DNA of 64,000 nt from Hymenobacter jeollabukensis (lineage in GTDB: Bacteria; Bacteroidota; Bacteroidia; Cytophagales; Hymenobacteraceae). The first letter of the stretch is position 1. Each line of letters begins with the position of its first letter. The stretch covers positions 496,001 to 560,000 of the forward strand of contig NZ_VAJM01000002.1 in NCBI RefSeq assembly GCF_005771675.1, given 5' to 3'. Both the position numbers and the translations under genes were made by a program. The notes under the pieces are model-generated. The model was not told where the DNA came from and did not search any database. It worked only from the letters and a program-made list of their open reading frames with translations. Below are positions 15,885 through 25,387 of this stretch, piece by piece.

Positions 15885-18856
15885 TAAACGGGCTGGGCGA
15901 AGCGTTGATACTCCTCCAGGTTGCCGCGCGTCAGCAGCACGGGCAGATTATCAATACCGATCTGGAAGGATTGGTAACCCGCGTTGCGCAGTTTCAGCAG
16001 CGGGCCCTGCGGGCCGCGCAGCTTCAGGGCGTAATTCTGGGCCACTTTGTTGTTGGCAAAGGGCTGTACCACCACCAGCTGCTGCGTGGCGCCCAGCGGC
16101 TGCACCTGAATCTGCAGGTTGCTGGCCTTGAAGAAGCGGTTGTTGTAAGCGGCCAATTGGGTCTGCAGGTCGTTGAACGCCGCGGCATCCTTCGGGAAGA
16201 CAATGGCTACGGCGTGCGGCGCGGCCAGGTTGAACGCGTAGGGCGAGGGCTCGGGAGCCGGCGCGGTAACGGGTGGCGTCGAGGTCGGTGGTACCGAAGT
16301 GCCCGGCGCAGGCGTTGGGGTAGGAGCAGGGGCTTTGTCGGCCGCTTTATCCGGCGCCTTAGCGGCCGGCTGCGGGCCCGCGCTTACGCCCGGAACCGTC
16401 GCCGGTACGTTCGTCTTATCCTTGGGCTGGGGCTCGTCCTTCTTCGCCGGAGTCACCGCCGGGGCCGGCGCGGCCGGGCGCGGCGCGGGCAGCGGCTCGT
16501 CGTAATCGATGCGCATGCGGTTGTCGACTTCGCCGGGGCGGAAGAACGATACTACCGGCTTTTCCGTCGAGGCCAAGGCCCCGGCCAGCTGGCCCGATTC
16601 GTACTTGGTATAGCTCTGCAGCATTTCCTGCGCCCGCGGCGTCAGGGGGCTTTCGGGGTATTTCTGCACGAAAGCCGTCAGGGCCGCCTTGTGGGCCGCC
16701 GGCGGCTGGGTCCGGATGACCAGCAGCGCGGCCAGGTAGTCGGCGCGGTCATCCAGGTCCGTTTGCGGGTTCTGCTTGCGGGCCCGTTGCAGGGTGGCGT
16801 TGGCCTTGCGGAACTCCTGTTTCTTGTAGAAGGCAAAAGCCGAGTCGAGGCGCACCGTCATCTGCTCGTTGGCCAGGGAAGCGCGGCGCAGGTACTCGGG
16901 GTCGGCCACTAGGCGGGCGTAGGAAGAGTTCGGAAACTCCGTGCGCAGCCGCTGGGCGTACTGCTCGGCCTTGGGGTCGTTTTGATCCTTGAGAATGAGG
17001 TAGAGCGTGTAGTACGTTTCCACCGTGTGCGGCCCCTTCGGAAAGCGCTGCAGCAGTTGCTCGTAGGTCTGCACCGCGTTGGCCGGCTCCTTGAGCTGCT
17101 GATTATAAATGGCGCCGAGGGCAAACAGGGCCTCTTCGATCTGGGATTCGGACTGCTGCTGCTGCGGGGCCGCGAAGGGCAGGCTCTGCCGGTACTCCGC
17201 TATCAGGGCTGCCCGCTCGTCCTGCGGCGTCGCCTGCTTAGCCGAAGCATCACCCGAAGGATTGATAACGGAATTGTCAGCCCCGCCCACCGTGACGGGG
17301 GCGCCCGCGCCCGGGGTCGGAGCGCCGGTGGTGGCCAGGCTGCTCAGGCGCCAGTTGTCGGTGAGCGGGCGGTTGCCCCAGCGGCGCTCGAAGTCGCCGC
17401 GAGCCGTGCTCAGAGCCTGCGGGTTGTCGAAATACCAAGCCCGGCCGGTGTTGTTGGAGGCAAAGGCCAGCGGGTCGGCATCCGAATTGCCGGTGCGCGC
17501 CGGGTCCTGCCCGGTACCGGTCTGGTTGGCGCCGCGGGCGGCCAGGGCAGCCTGCCGCTCGGCTTCGCGCTTGCGGCGCAGCATTTCCGCGTCGGCGTAG
17601 GCCGTCAGGCGGCCGCGCAGGGTGGCCGTGTCGAGGCGCACCAGCGTGAGCAGGCTGTCCTGGGTCTGGATGACGGTAATCTGCTTGGCGAAGTCGCGCA
17701 GAATGTCGCTGCGCTCCTTGATGGCGGCGTAGCCCGGCGTTTCGCGCGGCAGGCTCTGGGTGGTGCTGTCGTAGTAAGCGGCGGCCAGCTGGTACTTGCG
17801 CAGGTTCTCGTAGTAGATGCGCCCGGCCAGCAGGAAGGCGTAGCCGCGCTGGGCCTTGTTCGTCGTGTTGGCCCGCACCGACTGGTTCACCAGCTTCAGC
17901 GCCGAGTCGAAATGCTGCTGGCGGTAATCCAGCCGCGCCATTTCGTAGTAGATCTTGTCGCGGTACTCCTTGTTCTTCGGGTCCTTCAGCAGCTTGCTGA
18001 AGTACTTGTCGAGCCGGGCCCGGTCCTGCTGGTTGAGGTCCGATACCTGCCCGAGCATGAGCTTTGAGAAGAAGTCCAGCTCGTAGGGCGGGTTGCGCTT
18101 CAGGATCCGATTCAGCTCGGCGTAAGCTTCCTTGTCCTGCCCGTTGTTCTGGTAGAGCTGGGCCAGGATGTAGCGCGTGCGGCTGCGCTCATCCTTCTTC
18201 GGAATGTAGGGAATGGCTTTCTGGATGTTGGCAATGGCCAGCTGCTCCTCGCCCTCGTGCAGGTAGTACTCGGCGCGGGTCAGAAACAGCTCCCTCGCGT
18301 TGGCCTCGGTGCCTTCCTCCTTGTCCAGCAGGTCCGACACCGACGAGGCGTTGTCCCACTGCTTGGTCACCATATACGTGCGCATCAGCCAGATCAGCGC
18401 CTCGTGGCGGGCGTTGGCGTCGTTGCTGGTGGTGTTGACGTACTTAAAGGTCTTGATGGCCTCTTCGAACTCGCGCTTATAAAAACGAGTCTTGCCGATC
18501 AGAATGTAGGCGTCGTCGGTCCAGTCGCTGCTGCTGCGGCGCACCACCGGGATGGAGGCCTTCTTCACCACCTCGTCCATGGCCGCCGTCAGGCCCACCG
18601 CCTTCACCGAGTCTACGACCGGAAACAGCGGCAGCACGCGGTTGTAGTCGTTGGGCCGCTCATTATAGAGCTTGGCTTCTTCGGCGCGCATTTTCTCGCG
18701 GGCCAGGAAGTAACCATTGTCGCGGGCCGTAATGTTCTGGTAAGTACGGGCCACCACGTTGTGCCGCTCGGCCGAGCAGCCGCTCAGCAGCAGGGCCGTG
18801 CCGGCCACGAACAGGCCACAAACGGAGGATAAAGCAAAACGCGCGGAATTCGGCAC
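15869..18856 (-). CDS. T9SS-associated TPR lipoprotein PorW/SprE
   Basis: The product is a long periplasmic lipoprotein with a lipobox LLLSGC after VCGLFVAGTA, then the PorW/SprE hallmark ARTYQNITARDNGYFLAREK and YNRVLPLFP. Tetratricopeptide-like helices follow (DDAYILIGKTRFYKREFEEA, AYILAQLYQ-type units). A proline/alanine-rich linker and a short C-terminal domain (HAVAIVFPKDAAAFNDLQ) close it. PorW/SprE is needed for T9SS function and is reported to link the PorKN ring to other parts. No ATG suits the start: the GTG at 18856 gives a compact signal peptide (MPNSARFALSS), while a TTG at 18970 would add 38 unlikely residues. The gene lies 4.6 kb from gldN on the other strand. Confidence 0.87.
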   Translation of the reverse strand: MPNSARFALSSVCGLFVAGTALLLSGCSAERHNVVARTYQNITARDNGYFLAREKMRAEEAKLYNERPNDYNRVLPLFPVVDSVKAVGLTAAMDEVVKKASIPVVRRSSSDWTDDAYILIGKTRFYKREFEEAIKTFKYVNTTSNDANARHEALIWLMRTYMVTKQWDNASSVSDLLDKEEGTEANARELFLTRAEYYLHEGEEQLAIANIQKAIPYIPKKDERSRTRYILAQLYQNNGQDKEAYAELNRILKRNPPYELDFFSKLMLGQVSDLNQQDRARLDKYFSKLLKDPKNKEYRDKIYYEMARLDYRQQHFDSALKLVNQSVRANTTNKAQRGYAFLLAGRIYYENLRKYQLAAAYYDSTTQSLPRETPGYAAIKERSDILRDFAKQITVIQTQDSLLTLVRLDTATLRGRLTAYADAEMLRRKREAERQAALAARGANQTGTGQDPARTGNSDADPLAFASNNTGRAWYFDNPQALSTARGDFERRWGNRPLTDNWRLSSLATTGAPTPGAGAPVTVGGADNSVINPSGDASAKQATPQDERAALIAEYRQSLPFAAPQQQQSESQIEEALFALGAIYNQQLKEPANAVQTYEQLLQRFPKGPHTVETYYTLYLILKDQNDPKAEQYAQRLRTEFPNSSYARLVADPEYLRRASLANEQMTVRLDSAFAFYKKQEFRKANATLQRARKQNPQTDLDDRADYLAALLVIRTQPPAAHKAALTAFVQKYPESPLTPRAQEMLQSYTKYESGQLAGALASTEKPVVSFFRPGEVDNRMRIDYDEPLPAPRPAAPAPAVTPAKKDEPQPKDKTNVPATVPGVSAGPQPAAKAPDKAADKAPAPTPTPAPGTSVPPTSTPPVTAPAPEPSPYAFNLAAPHAVAIVFPKDAAAFNDLQTQLAAYNNRFFKASNLQIQVQPLGATQQLVVVQPFANNKVAQNYALKLRGPQGPLLKLRNAGYQSFQIGIDNLPVLLTRGNLEEYQRFAQPVYSIKN

Positions 18857-19049
18857 GGGCAGCAGAAGGCGGTGGATGGAGGATGAGTTGCAGGGAAAAC
18901 GCTGCCGGGCAGCTCTTTTGTTCAGCGGCCGATTCAGCTGGTGCTTCGGCTGCGTCCCGACCACGTACAACGCCGCAAATCAGCTAAAAGTACGCGAATT
19001 TACCCGTTGCCGTCCGGCCACGGCCGGATTCGGCCTCATTTAGTGCGGG

Positions 19050-19084
19050 TTGGCTGCTGATTTGGCAATCATGGCGTACCTTTG
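19050..19084 (+). promoter_or_regulatory. Candidate promoter of the atp cluster
   Basis: TACCTTTG at 19077-19084 matches the Bacteroidota -7 box and lies 19 nt before the first gene. A TTGG at 19050-19053 is a possible -33 element with a rather long 23-nt spacer. The -7 box is convincing; the -33 box is weak. Confidence 0.55.
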
Positions 19085-19103
19085 CAGCCTTCATTTGAAA
19101 TTC

Positions 19104-19325
19104 ATGCCCGAATCCACGCCTCCGCCTAAGAAAAGTACGAGCCAGCTGGCCCGCTACTCCGGCGTGGGCATGCAGATGCTGGTCACCATCGGCCTCAGCG
19201 TCTGGCTCGGCGTCTGGCTCGACGAGAAATACGGCTGGAGCCCCTGGGCCACGGTGGTGCTGTCCTTACTAGGAGTTTTCGCCGCCATGTACCAGATCAT
19301 CCGCAGCGTTTCCAACGACAAATGA
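19104..19325 (+). CDS. AtpZ/AtpI family ATP synthase accessory protein
   Basis: A 73-residue protein has two membrane helices (GMQMLVTIGLSVWLGVWLD and WATVVLSLLGVFAAMYQII) separated by the short polar turn DEKYGWSP, which is the AtpZ/AtpI pattern. These proteins help assemble the c-ring or take part in Mg or Ca uptake. ATG 19104 gives MPESTPPPKKSTSQLARYSG; in-frame codons upstream are in the promoter region. It starts the ATP synthase gene group. Confidence 0.85.
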   Translation: MPESTPPPKKSTSQLARYSGVGMQMLVTIGLSVWLGVWLDEKYGWSPWATVVLSLLGVFAAMYQIIRSVSNDK

Positions 19326-19405
19326 ACTCTTCGGTGGCCGATTTCCTTACGGCTGCCCCACGCTTCGCTCTTTGACTCCGCGCCCGTAGCCCACCCGCGC
19401 CCCGC

Positions 19406-19813
19406 ATGAACCGCTTCCTCCGCAATCTGCTCATCTTCTCCATTCTGCTCGGCGCCGGCATTTATGCCCTGCGGCTGCAGTACGGCGCGGCGGTGGTGCA
19501 TCCGCATGCGGACTGGCTGCTGCTCTTCTTCGTGGTGCTTACGGCGCTGACCTTCTGGCTGACCTGGCGCGCCTTCCAGCGCGACCCGGAGTCCTTGATG
19601 ACGGCCTGGTTCAGCACCACCGCCCTGCGCTTGGTACTGGCTTTAGTGGTTGTTGTAACCTACTTAGTGCGCGGCGGAGCCAAGGCGGGGAATAGTACTT
19701 GGACTTTTTTGGGCCTGTTCTTCCTCCTGTATTTTCTCTATACCGGGTTTGAAGTCTGGAACGTCGTGACTAACTTGCGCCCGTTTTCAAAACAGCCCTC
19801 CGACGAGGCGTAG
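19406..19813 (+). CDS. Small membrane protein of the atp cluster, unknown function
   Basis: The 135-residue protein has four predicted membrane helices (FLRNLLIFSILLGAGIYAL, ADWLLLFFVVLTALTFWL, LRLVLALVVVVTYLV and WTFLGLFFLLYFLYTGFEV) and a short polar tail. Position between atpZ/I and atpB, same strand and close spacing (32 nt to atpB) suggest co-transcription and an accessory role like that of AtpI, but no motif proves it. It resembles the unnamed gene often found at this place in Bacteroidota. Confidence 0.75.
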   Translation: MNRFLRNLLIFSILLGAGIYALRLQYGAAVVHPHADWLLLFFVVLTALTFWLTWRAFQRDPESLMTAWFSTTALRLVLALVVVVTYLVRGGAKAGNSTWTFLGLFFLLYFLYTGFEVWNVVTNLRPFSKQPSDEA

Positions 19814-19845
19814 TTTTGCACTCGATTGACCCTAAATCATTCTGA

Positions 19846-20934
19846 ATGAAGCGGTTTCTGCCCTTTCTCTTCTGGATTCTGACCCTGCCGATTTTCGCGC
19901 AGGAACACCCCACGGAGGTTTCCACTACCGCCGATACGCAGGTTGAAGCCACCGAAGAGGGCAAGTTCAACGCCGGTGAGATGATTCTGCACCACGTGGG
20001 CGATTCGCACGAATGGCACTTTACCTCCATTGGCGAGAACCACGTTACGCTGCCGCTGCCCATCATTGCCTACCGTCCCAATAAAGGCCTGTCGGTCTTC
20101 TCGTCGAGCCGCTTCGGCCACGAGTTCAAGGATAGCTACGACGGCCTGAAGCTGGAGCACGAGCACCTGGTAGCCGAAGACGGCAGCACGGTGTACGACC
20201 TGAGCATCACCAAGAACGTGGCCTCCATGCTCATCAGCGTGCTGCTGCTCATTCTGGTATTTACTTCGGTAGCTGCGGGTTATAAGAAGAACCACGGCCG
20301 CGCCCCCAAGGGCCTGCAGTCGTTCTTCGAGCCCATCATCCTCTTCGTCCGCGACGAAATTGCCAAGAAGGCCATCGGTCCCAAGTACAAGAAGTTTCTG
20401 CCGTACCTGCTGACCATCTTCTTCTTTATCTGGTTCAACAACCTGCTGGGCCTGCTGCCGGGCGCCGCTAACCTGACCGGCAACCTCGCCGTCACGTTCC
20501 TCTTCGCCTTCATCACGCTGCTCATCACCACGTTCAGCTCCAACAAGTACTACTGGTCGCACATCTTCTGGACGCCCGGTGTTCCGCTGTGGCTGCGCCC
20601 GATCATGATTCCGGTGGAGCTCATCGGCGTGATTTCCAAGCCTTTCTCGCTGATGGTTCGACTGTTCGCCAACATCACGGCCGGTCACATCATCATCCTG
20701 AGCTTCATCTCGCTGATCTTCATCTTCAACACGGTGGCCGTGTCGCCGCTGTCCCTGGCCTTCGGTCTGTTCATCAACTGCCTGGAGCTGCTGGTGGCCC
20801 TGCTGCAAGCCTACATCTTCACGCTGCTGACCGCCATGTACATCGGCGGCGCCGTGGAGGAGCACGATGACCACGACTACGGCATTGGCGGCGACGACGC
20901 CGACGCCCCCGTGCACCTGCCCGCCCACCACTAA
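19846..20934 (+). CDS. atpB: F0 ATP synthase subunit a
   Basis: Subunit a forms the proton half-channels beside the c-ring. The 362-residue protein begins with a signal-peptide-like stretch (FLPFLFWILTLPIFAQ) and about 100 extra periplasmic residues, the usual form in Bacteroidota. The membrane part starts near ASMLISVLLLILVFTSVAAG. The essential arginine is in LMVRLFANITAGHIIIL, and the last helix is LVALLQAYIFTLLTAMYIGG. A His/Asp-rich tail (EEHDDHDYGIGGDDADAP) ends it. It is followed by atpE after 69 nt. Confidence 0.95.
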   Translation: MKRFLPFLFWILTLPIFAQEHPTEVSTTADTQVEATEEGKFNAGEMILHHVGDSHEWHFTSIGENHVTLPLPIIAYRPNKGLSVFSSSRFGHEFKDSYDGLKLEHEHLVAEDGSTVYDLSITKNVASMLISVLLLILVFTSVAAGYKKNHGRAPKGLQSFFEPIILFVRDEIAKKAIGPKYKKFLPYLLTIFFFIWFNNLLGLLPGAANLTGNLAVTFLFAFITLLITTFSSNKYYWSHIFWTPGVPLWLRPIMIPVELIGVISKPFSLMVRLFANITAGHIIILSFISLIFIFNTVAVSPLSLAFGLFINCLELLVALLQAYIFTLLTAMYIGGAVEEHDDHDYGIGGDDADAPVHLPAHH

Positions 20935-21003
20935 GGCCGGCTTCCCTCGCTTTTTCTTTTCATTTCGAATTTTTCCTTTTCACACTCCCCAAACCCCTGT
21001 TTT

Positions 21004-21264
21004 ATGCTTCTCACTCTGTTGCTGCAGGTCGTTAATGCTGTTGGTCTGGCCGTAATGGGCGCTGGTATCGGTGCTGGCCTGGCTATCCTGGGTGCCGGCC
21101 TCGGCATCGGTCGCATTGGCGGCAGCGCCATGGAGGCTATCGGCCGCCAGCCCGAGGCTTCGGGCAAAATCCAGACGGCTATGCTGATCGTAGCGGCCCT
21201 CGTTGAAGGTGCAGCTCTGTTCGCCGTCGTAGTCTGCCTGCTGATTGCTCTGAAACTGCAGTAG
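21004..21264 (+). CDS. atpE: F0 ATP synthase subunit c
   Basis: The 86-residue two-helix hairpin has the glycine-rich first helix (GAGIGAGLAILGAGLGIG), the polar loop GRQPEA and the ion-binding Glu68 in AALVEGAALFAVVV. No Na+-type polar ligand pattern is seen around the glutamate or in helix 1, so the ring probably carries protons. Gene order B-E-F-H-A-G is standard. Confidence 0.96.
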   Translation: MLLTLLLQVVNAVGLAVMGAGIGAGLAILGAGLGIGRIGGSAMEAIGRQPEASGKIQTAMLIVAALVEGAALFAVVVCLLIALKLQ

Positions 21265-21404
21265 TAGCATAACTGGCCCGGCCGCCTGCTTTTCGTCAAG
21301 AGAACAGGTGGGCCGGGCTAGATGCTGTTATTGGGTTGTTTCGGGCGGCTCCGCCGCGACGCCGCAAGGGGCCCATTTCTCACCTAGCAATCTGCTAAGC
21401 GACC

Positions 21405-21896
21405 ATGCTTACCAACCCTAGTTTCGGCTTGCTGTTCTGGCAGCTGGCCATTTTCCTGATTCTGCTGCTCATTCTGCGCGCTTTCGCGTGGAAGCCCATC
21501 CTGGCCGCCCTGAGCGAGCGGGAGGAGAGCATTGAAGGCGCCCTGCGGCAGGCCGACCAGGCCAAGCTGGAGATGCAGGCCCTGAAAGCCGACAACGACA
21601 AGCTGTTGGCCGAAGCCCGCATGGAGCGTGACCGTATTCTGAAGGAAGCCGGCGCCATGAGCAACCAGCTCATCGAGACGGCCAAGCAGAAGGCCACCGA
21701 CGAAGGCGCCCGCCTGATCATGCAGGCCCGCGAAGCCATCCAGAACGAGAAACAAGCTGCCCTGGCCGAAGTGAAAAACACGGCCGCGCAACTGTCCATC
21801 GACATTGCCGAGCGCATCCTGCGCCGCGAACTCACGGACGCCACTGCCCAAAAGCAGCTGGTGACCGACTACCTGCAAGAGGTAAAACTGAATTAG
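21405..21896 (+). CDS. atpF: F0 ATP synthase subunit b
   Basis: One N-terminal membrane helix (FGLLFWQLAIFLILLLILRA), then FAWKPILAALSEREESIEGA and a long amphipathic coiled coil rich in A, E, K and Q (EARMERDRILKEAGAMSNQL), ending AEIRILRREL-like residues. At 163 residues it is a normal peripheral stalk. A palindromic repeat starts right after its stop. Confidence 0.95.
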   Translation: MLTNPSFGLLFWQLAIFLILLLILRAFAWKPILAALSEREESIEGALRQADQAKLEMQALKADNDKLLAEARMERDRILKEAGAMSNQLIETAKQKATDEGARLIMQAREAIQNEKQAALAEVKNTAAQLSIDIAERILRRELTDATAQKQLVTDYLQEVKLN

Positions 21897-21897
21897 A

Positions 21898-21996
21898 GTT
21901 GATAGTTGTCGGGTAACAGTTGTCAGTTGTCAGGAGCATATTTCCCCGCTCAGGACGCCCAGACTGACAACCAGCAACTGACAACTGATAACTGAC
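21898..21996. repeat. Hairpin with repeat-built arms in the atp operon (element C)
   Basis: The left arm (21898-21935) carries repeated AGTTGTC units and the right arm (21962-21996) carries the complementary GACAACT units, around a unique centre near 21936-21961. It fills the atpF-atpH gap. A close relative lies between atpA and atpG. Confidence 0.75.
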
Positions 21997-22003
21997 CAAC
22001 CCA

Positions 22004-22561
22004 ATGTCTGAACTACGAGTCGCCGCCCGCTACGCCAAGTCCCTGCTGGATCTGGCGAATGAGCAGGGTACGCTGGATGCGGTAAAACAGGACATGGACC
22101 TGTTCGGCAATACCTTGGAAGGCAGCCGCGACCTGCGGCTGCTGCTGCGCAATCCGATTGTGAAGCACGACAAGAAGCTGGCCATCCTGCGGCGGCTGTT
22201 TGACGGCAAGGTGACGGACATGACCATGCGGTTCTTCACCATCATCACCCAAAAGAACCGCGAAAACGCGCTGGAATTTGTGGCCCCGGAATTCCTGGCC
22301 CAGTTCAACGCCATTCGCGGCATCCAATCGGCGGACGTGACTACGGCCACCCCGCTCACGCCGGAACTCCGCGCCCACGTGGAGCGTCTGGTGCAAGATC
22401 AGACCGGCGGCAAAGTGCTGCTCAAGGAGTACGTGGACCCCTCGCTCATCGGCGGGTTCGTGCTGCGCCTCGGCGACCGGCAGATCGACGATTCGGTACG
22501 TACGCGTCTCAACCGCCTGCGTTCCACTTTCAAAGAGAACCCCTACCAAGCCAACCTATAA
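22004..22561 (+). CDS. atpH: F1 ATP synthase subunit delta
   Basis: The 185-residue protein starts MSELRVAARYAKSLLDLANE, the family N-terminus, has the helical N-terminal domain that caps the alpha3beta3 head, and ends with LLKEYVDPSLIGGFVLRLGD and RTRLNRLRSTF, the conserved C-terminal segment that binds subunit b. It is 9 nt before atpA. Confidence 0.95.
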   Translation: MSELRVAARYAKSLLDLANEQGTLDAVKQDMDLFGNTLEGSRDLRLLLRNPIVKHDKKLAILRRLFDGKVTDMTMRFFTIITQKNRENALEFVAPEFLAQFNAIRGIQSADVTTATPLTPELRAHVERLVQDQTGGKVLLKEYVDPSLIGGFVLRLGDRQIDDSVRTRLNRLRSTFKENPYQANL

Positions 22562-22570
22562 GTCAGCATC

Positions 22571-24154
22571 ATGGCAGAAGTACGTCCGGATGAAGTATCC
22601 GCCATTCTGCGGGAGCAGTTGTCCAATTTCAAGACCGAAGCCGAACTCGAAGAAGTCGGTACGGTGCTGCAGGTTGGCGACGGGGTAGCCCGCATCTATG
22701 GCCTCTCGAAAGCCCAGTCGGGTGAACTGATTGAGTTCGAGAATGGCCTGCAGGCCCTGGTTCTGAACCTCGAAGAAGACAACGTAGGTGCCGTAATGCT
22801 CGGCGACTACTCGGAAATCCGCGAGGGTGCCACCGTGCGCCGCACCAACAAAATCGCCTCGATCAAAGTCGGTGAGGGCATCGTGGGCCGCGTGGTCAAC
22901 ACGCTGGGCCAGCCCATCGACGGCCGCGGCCCCATCGCCGGCGAGCTGTACGACATGCCGCTGGAGCGTAAGGCTCCGGGCGTAATCTTCCGTCAGCCCG
23001 TAAACGAGCCCCTGCAAACCGGTATCAAGGCTATCGACGCCATGATTCCGATTGGCCGGGGCCAGCGCGAGCTGATCATCGGTGACCGTCAGACCGGCAA
23101 ATCGACCGTAGCTCTTGACGCCATCCTGAACCAGCGCGAGTTCTTCGAGCGCGGGGAGCCGGTTTTCTGCATCTACGTTGCCATCGGCCAGAAGGCCTCG
23201 ACGGTAGCCCAGATCGTAAACTCGCTGCAGCGCGGCGGTGCCATGGACTACACGGTGGTGGTTTCGGCTTCGGCCGCTGACCCCGCGCCGATGCAGTTCT
23301 TCGCCCCGTTCACCGGTGCCGCCATCGGGGAGTTCTTCCGCGACACGGGCCGTCCGGCTCTCGTCGTGTACGATGACCTCTCGAAGCAGGCCGTAGCCTA
23401 CCGCGAAGTGTCGCTGCTGCTACGTCGTCCTCCGGGCCGCGAAGCATACCCCGGCGACGTATTCTACCTGCACAGCCGCCTGCTGGAGCGCGCCGCCAAG
23501 GTTAACGCCTCGGACGCCATTGCCCGCAACATGAACGACCTGCCCGACAGCCTGAAAGGCCTCGTGAAAGGCGGTGGTTCGCTGACGGCTCTGCCCATCA
23601 TCGAGACGCAGGCTGGTGACGTATCGGCTTACATCCCGACCAACGTAATTTCGATTACCGACGGGCAGATCTTCCTGGAAACGAACCTGTTCAACTCCGG
23701 TATCCGTCCCGCCATCAACGTGGGTATCTCGGTATCGCGCGTGGGTGGTTCGGCCCAGATCAAGTCGATGAAGAAGGTGGCCGGTACGCTGAAGCTGGAC
23801 CAGGCTCAGTTCCGCGAGCTGGAAGCATTTGCCAAGTTCGGCTCCGACCTGGACGCCTCGACCAAGCTCACCATCGAGCGCGGCCGGCGCAACCTGGAAA
23901 TCCTGAAGCAGCCGCAGTTCTCGCCGGTGAAGGTGGAAGACCAAGTGGCCATCATCTACGCTGCCACGAACGGCCTGCTCGACCGTATCCCGGTGAACCG
24001 GGTGCGCGAGTTCGAGAAGGAATTCACGCAGGTGATGAACACCCGTCACGCCGACGTGCTGGCTGGCCTGAAAGCCGGTAAGCTCGACGACACCATCACG
24101 GGCACCATCCGCCAGGTAATCAATGACCTGTCGGCCTCGTACGCTGCGAAATAA
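22571..24154 (+). CDS. atpA: F1 ATP synthase subunit alpha
   Basis: The regulatory nucleotide-binding subunit is 527 residues. It has the N-terminal beta-barrel ([20 protein letters not shown]), the Walker A loop GDRQTGKST at about residue 171, [40 protein letters not shown] and the C-terminal helical domain. All family landmarks are intact. A second repeat hairpin follows 3 nt after its stop. Confidence 0.97.
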   Translation: MAEVRPDEVSAILREQLSNFKTEAELEEVGTVLQVGDGVARIYGLSKAQSGELIEFENGLQALVLNLEEDNVGAVMLGDYSEIREGATVRRTNKIASIKVGEGIVGRVVNTLGQPIDGRGPIAGELYDMPLERKAPGVIFRQPVNEPLQTGIKAIDAMIPIGRGQRELIIGDRQTGKSTVALDAILNQREFFERGEPVFCIYVAIGQKASTVAQIVNSLQRGGAMDYTVVVSASAADPAPMQFFAPFTGAAIGEFFRDTGRPALVVYDDLSKQAVAYREVSLLLRRPPGREAYPGDVFYLHSRLLERAAKVNASDAIARNMNDLPDSLKGLVKGGGSLTALPIIETQAGDVSAYIPTNVISITDGQIFLETNLFNSGIRPAINVGISVSRVGGSAQIKSMKKVAGTLKLDQAQFRELEAFAKFGSDLDASTKLTIERGRRNLEILKQPQFSPVKVEDQVAIIYAATNGLLDRIPVNRVREFEKEFTQVMNTRHADVLAGLKAGKLDDTITGTIRQVINDLSASYAAK

Positions 24155-24157
24155 TAC

Positions 24158-24252
24158 AGTAGTTGTCAGTTGTCAGTTGTGGGTTGTTAGGACCTGACGA
24201 AGCCCGGCTTCGCAAGTCCAGACTAACAACTGACAACCGATAACTGACAACT
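24158..24252. repeat. Hairpin with repeat-built arms in the atp operon (element D)
   Basis: The left arm has three AGTTGTC-type units from about 24163; the right arm ends in complementary ACAACTGACAACC-type units to 24252. The centre holds a small GAAGC-CCG-GCTTC hairpin. It fills the atpA-atpG gap and shares its unit sequence with element C. Confidence 0.75.
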
Positions 24253-24265
24253 TTTTTTAGCAAGC

Positions 24266-25159
24266 ATGGCTAACCTTAAAGAAATCCGCGGCCGGATTCA
24301 GTCGGTCAGCTCGACGCAGCAGATTACCAAAGCCATGAAAATGGTGGCGGCGGCCAAGCTGCGCCGTGCGCAGGACAACATCATGCGCATGCGGCCCTAC
24401 GCCCAGCGTCTCAACGGCATCCTGTCGAACCTCTCGCAGGGCGGTGGAGCTGAGGTGACCGGGGCGTACGGCGTGGTGCGCGAGGTGCGCCGCGTGCTCA
24501 TCATTGCCATTACCTCGGACCGCGGCCTGGCCGGTGCTTTCAACAGCAACGTGTTCAAGGGCGTAAACCAAGTGGTACAGGAGCGTTACGCCGCCCAGGC
24601 GGCCGCCGACAACGTGAGCATCATGGCCATCGGCCGGAAGGCGCACGACTACTTCGGCCGCCGCGGGGAGCTGGTGGGCAACTACACCCACGTGTTCCAG
24701 CAGCTGTCGTTTGATACGGTGCGCGCCGCCGCGGAGGAGGCCATGGCCGGCTTCCGCGACGGGCAGTTCGACGAGGTGGTAATCGTGTACAACGAGTTCA
24801 AGAACGTGGCTACGCAGATCATCCGCACGGAGCAGCTGCTGCCCATTCTGCCCCCCGCCGAGCCCGTGGGCGCTACCGCTACGGCTTCGAACGTGGATTA
24901 CATCTTCGAGCCGAGCAAGGAGGAAATCGTGCAGACCCTGATTCCGACTTCGCTGAAAGTGCAGCTCTACAAGGCGGTGCTGGAAAGCAACGCCTCGGAG
25001 CACGGCGCCCGCATGACGGCCATGGACAAAGCCACCGAAAACGCCGGTGAGCTGCTCAAGGCCCTCAAGCTGACCTACAACCGCGGCCGTCAGGCCGCCA
25101 TTACCAACGAGATTCTCGAAATCGTGGGTGGGGCCGAAGCCCTGGCGGCCAGCCGCTAG
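24266..25159 (+). CDS. atpG: F1 ATP synthase subunit gamma
   Basis: The rotor shaft protein is 297 residues. It begins MANLKEIRGRIQSVSSTQQI, followed by TKAMKMVAAAKLRRAQD, and ends with ARMTAMDKATENAGELL and NRGRQAAITNEILEIVGGAE, the two helices that enter the catalytic head. ITSDRGLAGAFNSNVFK is also typical. It is the last atp gene here: atpD (beta) and atpC (epsilon) are absent and must lie elsewhere, as is usual in Bacteroidota. Confidence 0.96.
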   Translation: MANLKEIRGRIQSVSSTQQITKAMKMVAAAKLRRAQDNIMRMRPYAQRLNGILSNLSQGGGAEVTGAYGVVREVRRVLIIAITSDRGLAGAFNSNVFKGVNQVVQERYAAQAAADNVSIMAIGRKAHDYFGRRGELVGNYTHVFQQLSFDTVRAAAEEAMAGFRDGQFDEVVIVYNEFKNVATQIIRTEQLLPILPPAEPVGATATASNVDYIFEPSKEEIVQTLIPTSLKVQLYKAVLESNASEHGARMTAMDKATENAGELLKALKLTYNRGRQAAITNEILEIVGGAEALAASR

Positions 25160-25177
25160 TACTGACTCGCAAAAGCT

Positions 25178-25215
25178 AAACCGGCCCGCTTCCCGCAAGG
25201 GAGGCGGGCCGGTTT
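25178..25215 (+). terminator. Hairpin terminator after atpG
   Basis: A 17-bp stem (25178-25194 with 25199-25215, one G-T pair) and a GCAA loop; the following bases are only mildly T-rich (GCGTT). The stem core CCGGCCCGCTTCC is also used in the hairpin at 28009-28044. Confidence 0.7.
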
Positions 25216-25387
25216 GCGTTGGGGGCAGCCAACACCGCGCCGCGCTCCGCAGAAGCCCTACGCGCACCGGGAGGAGTTTCGCGGACTACTTATCTTTGGC
25301 TACCGTACCCCGAGGGGCCCGTCAAAGCCGTTGGCGCAAGCGGCGGATAGTGGCAATAGCTTACACGCGTTATACTCTCCCTTTTCT

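Noticed and set aside
21004-21264. Na+-dependent c-ring
   Set aside because: The c subunit lacks the polar ligands that accompany the glutamate in Na+ rings; protons are the simpler reading.
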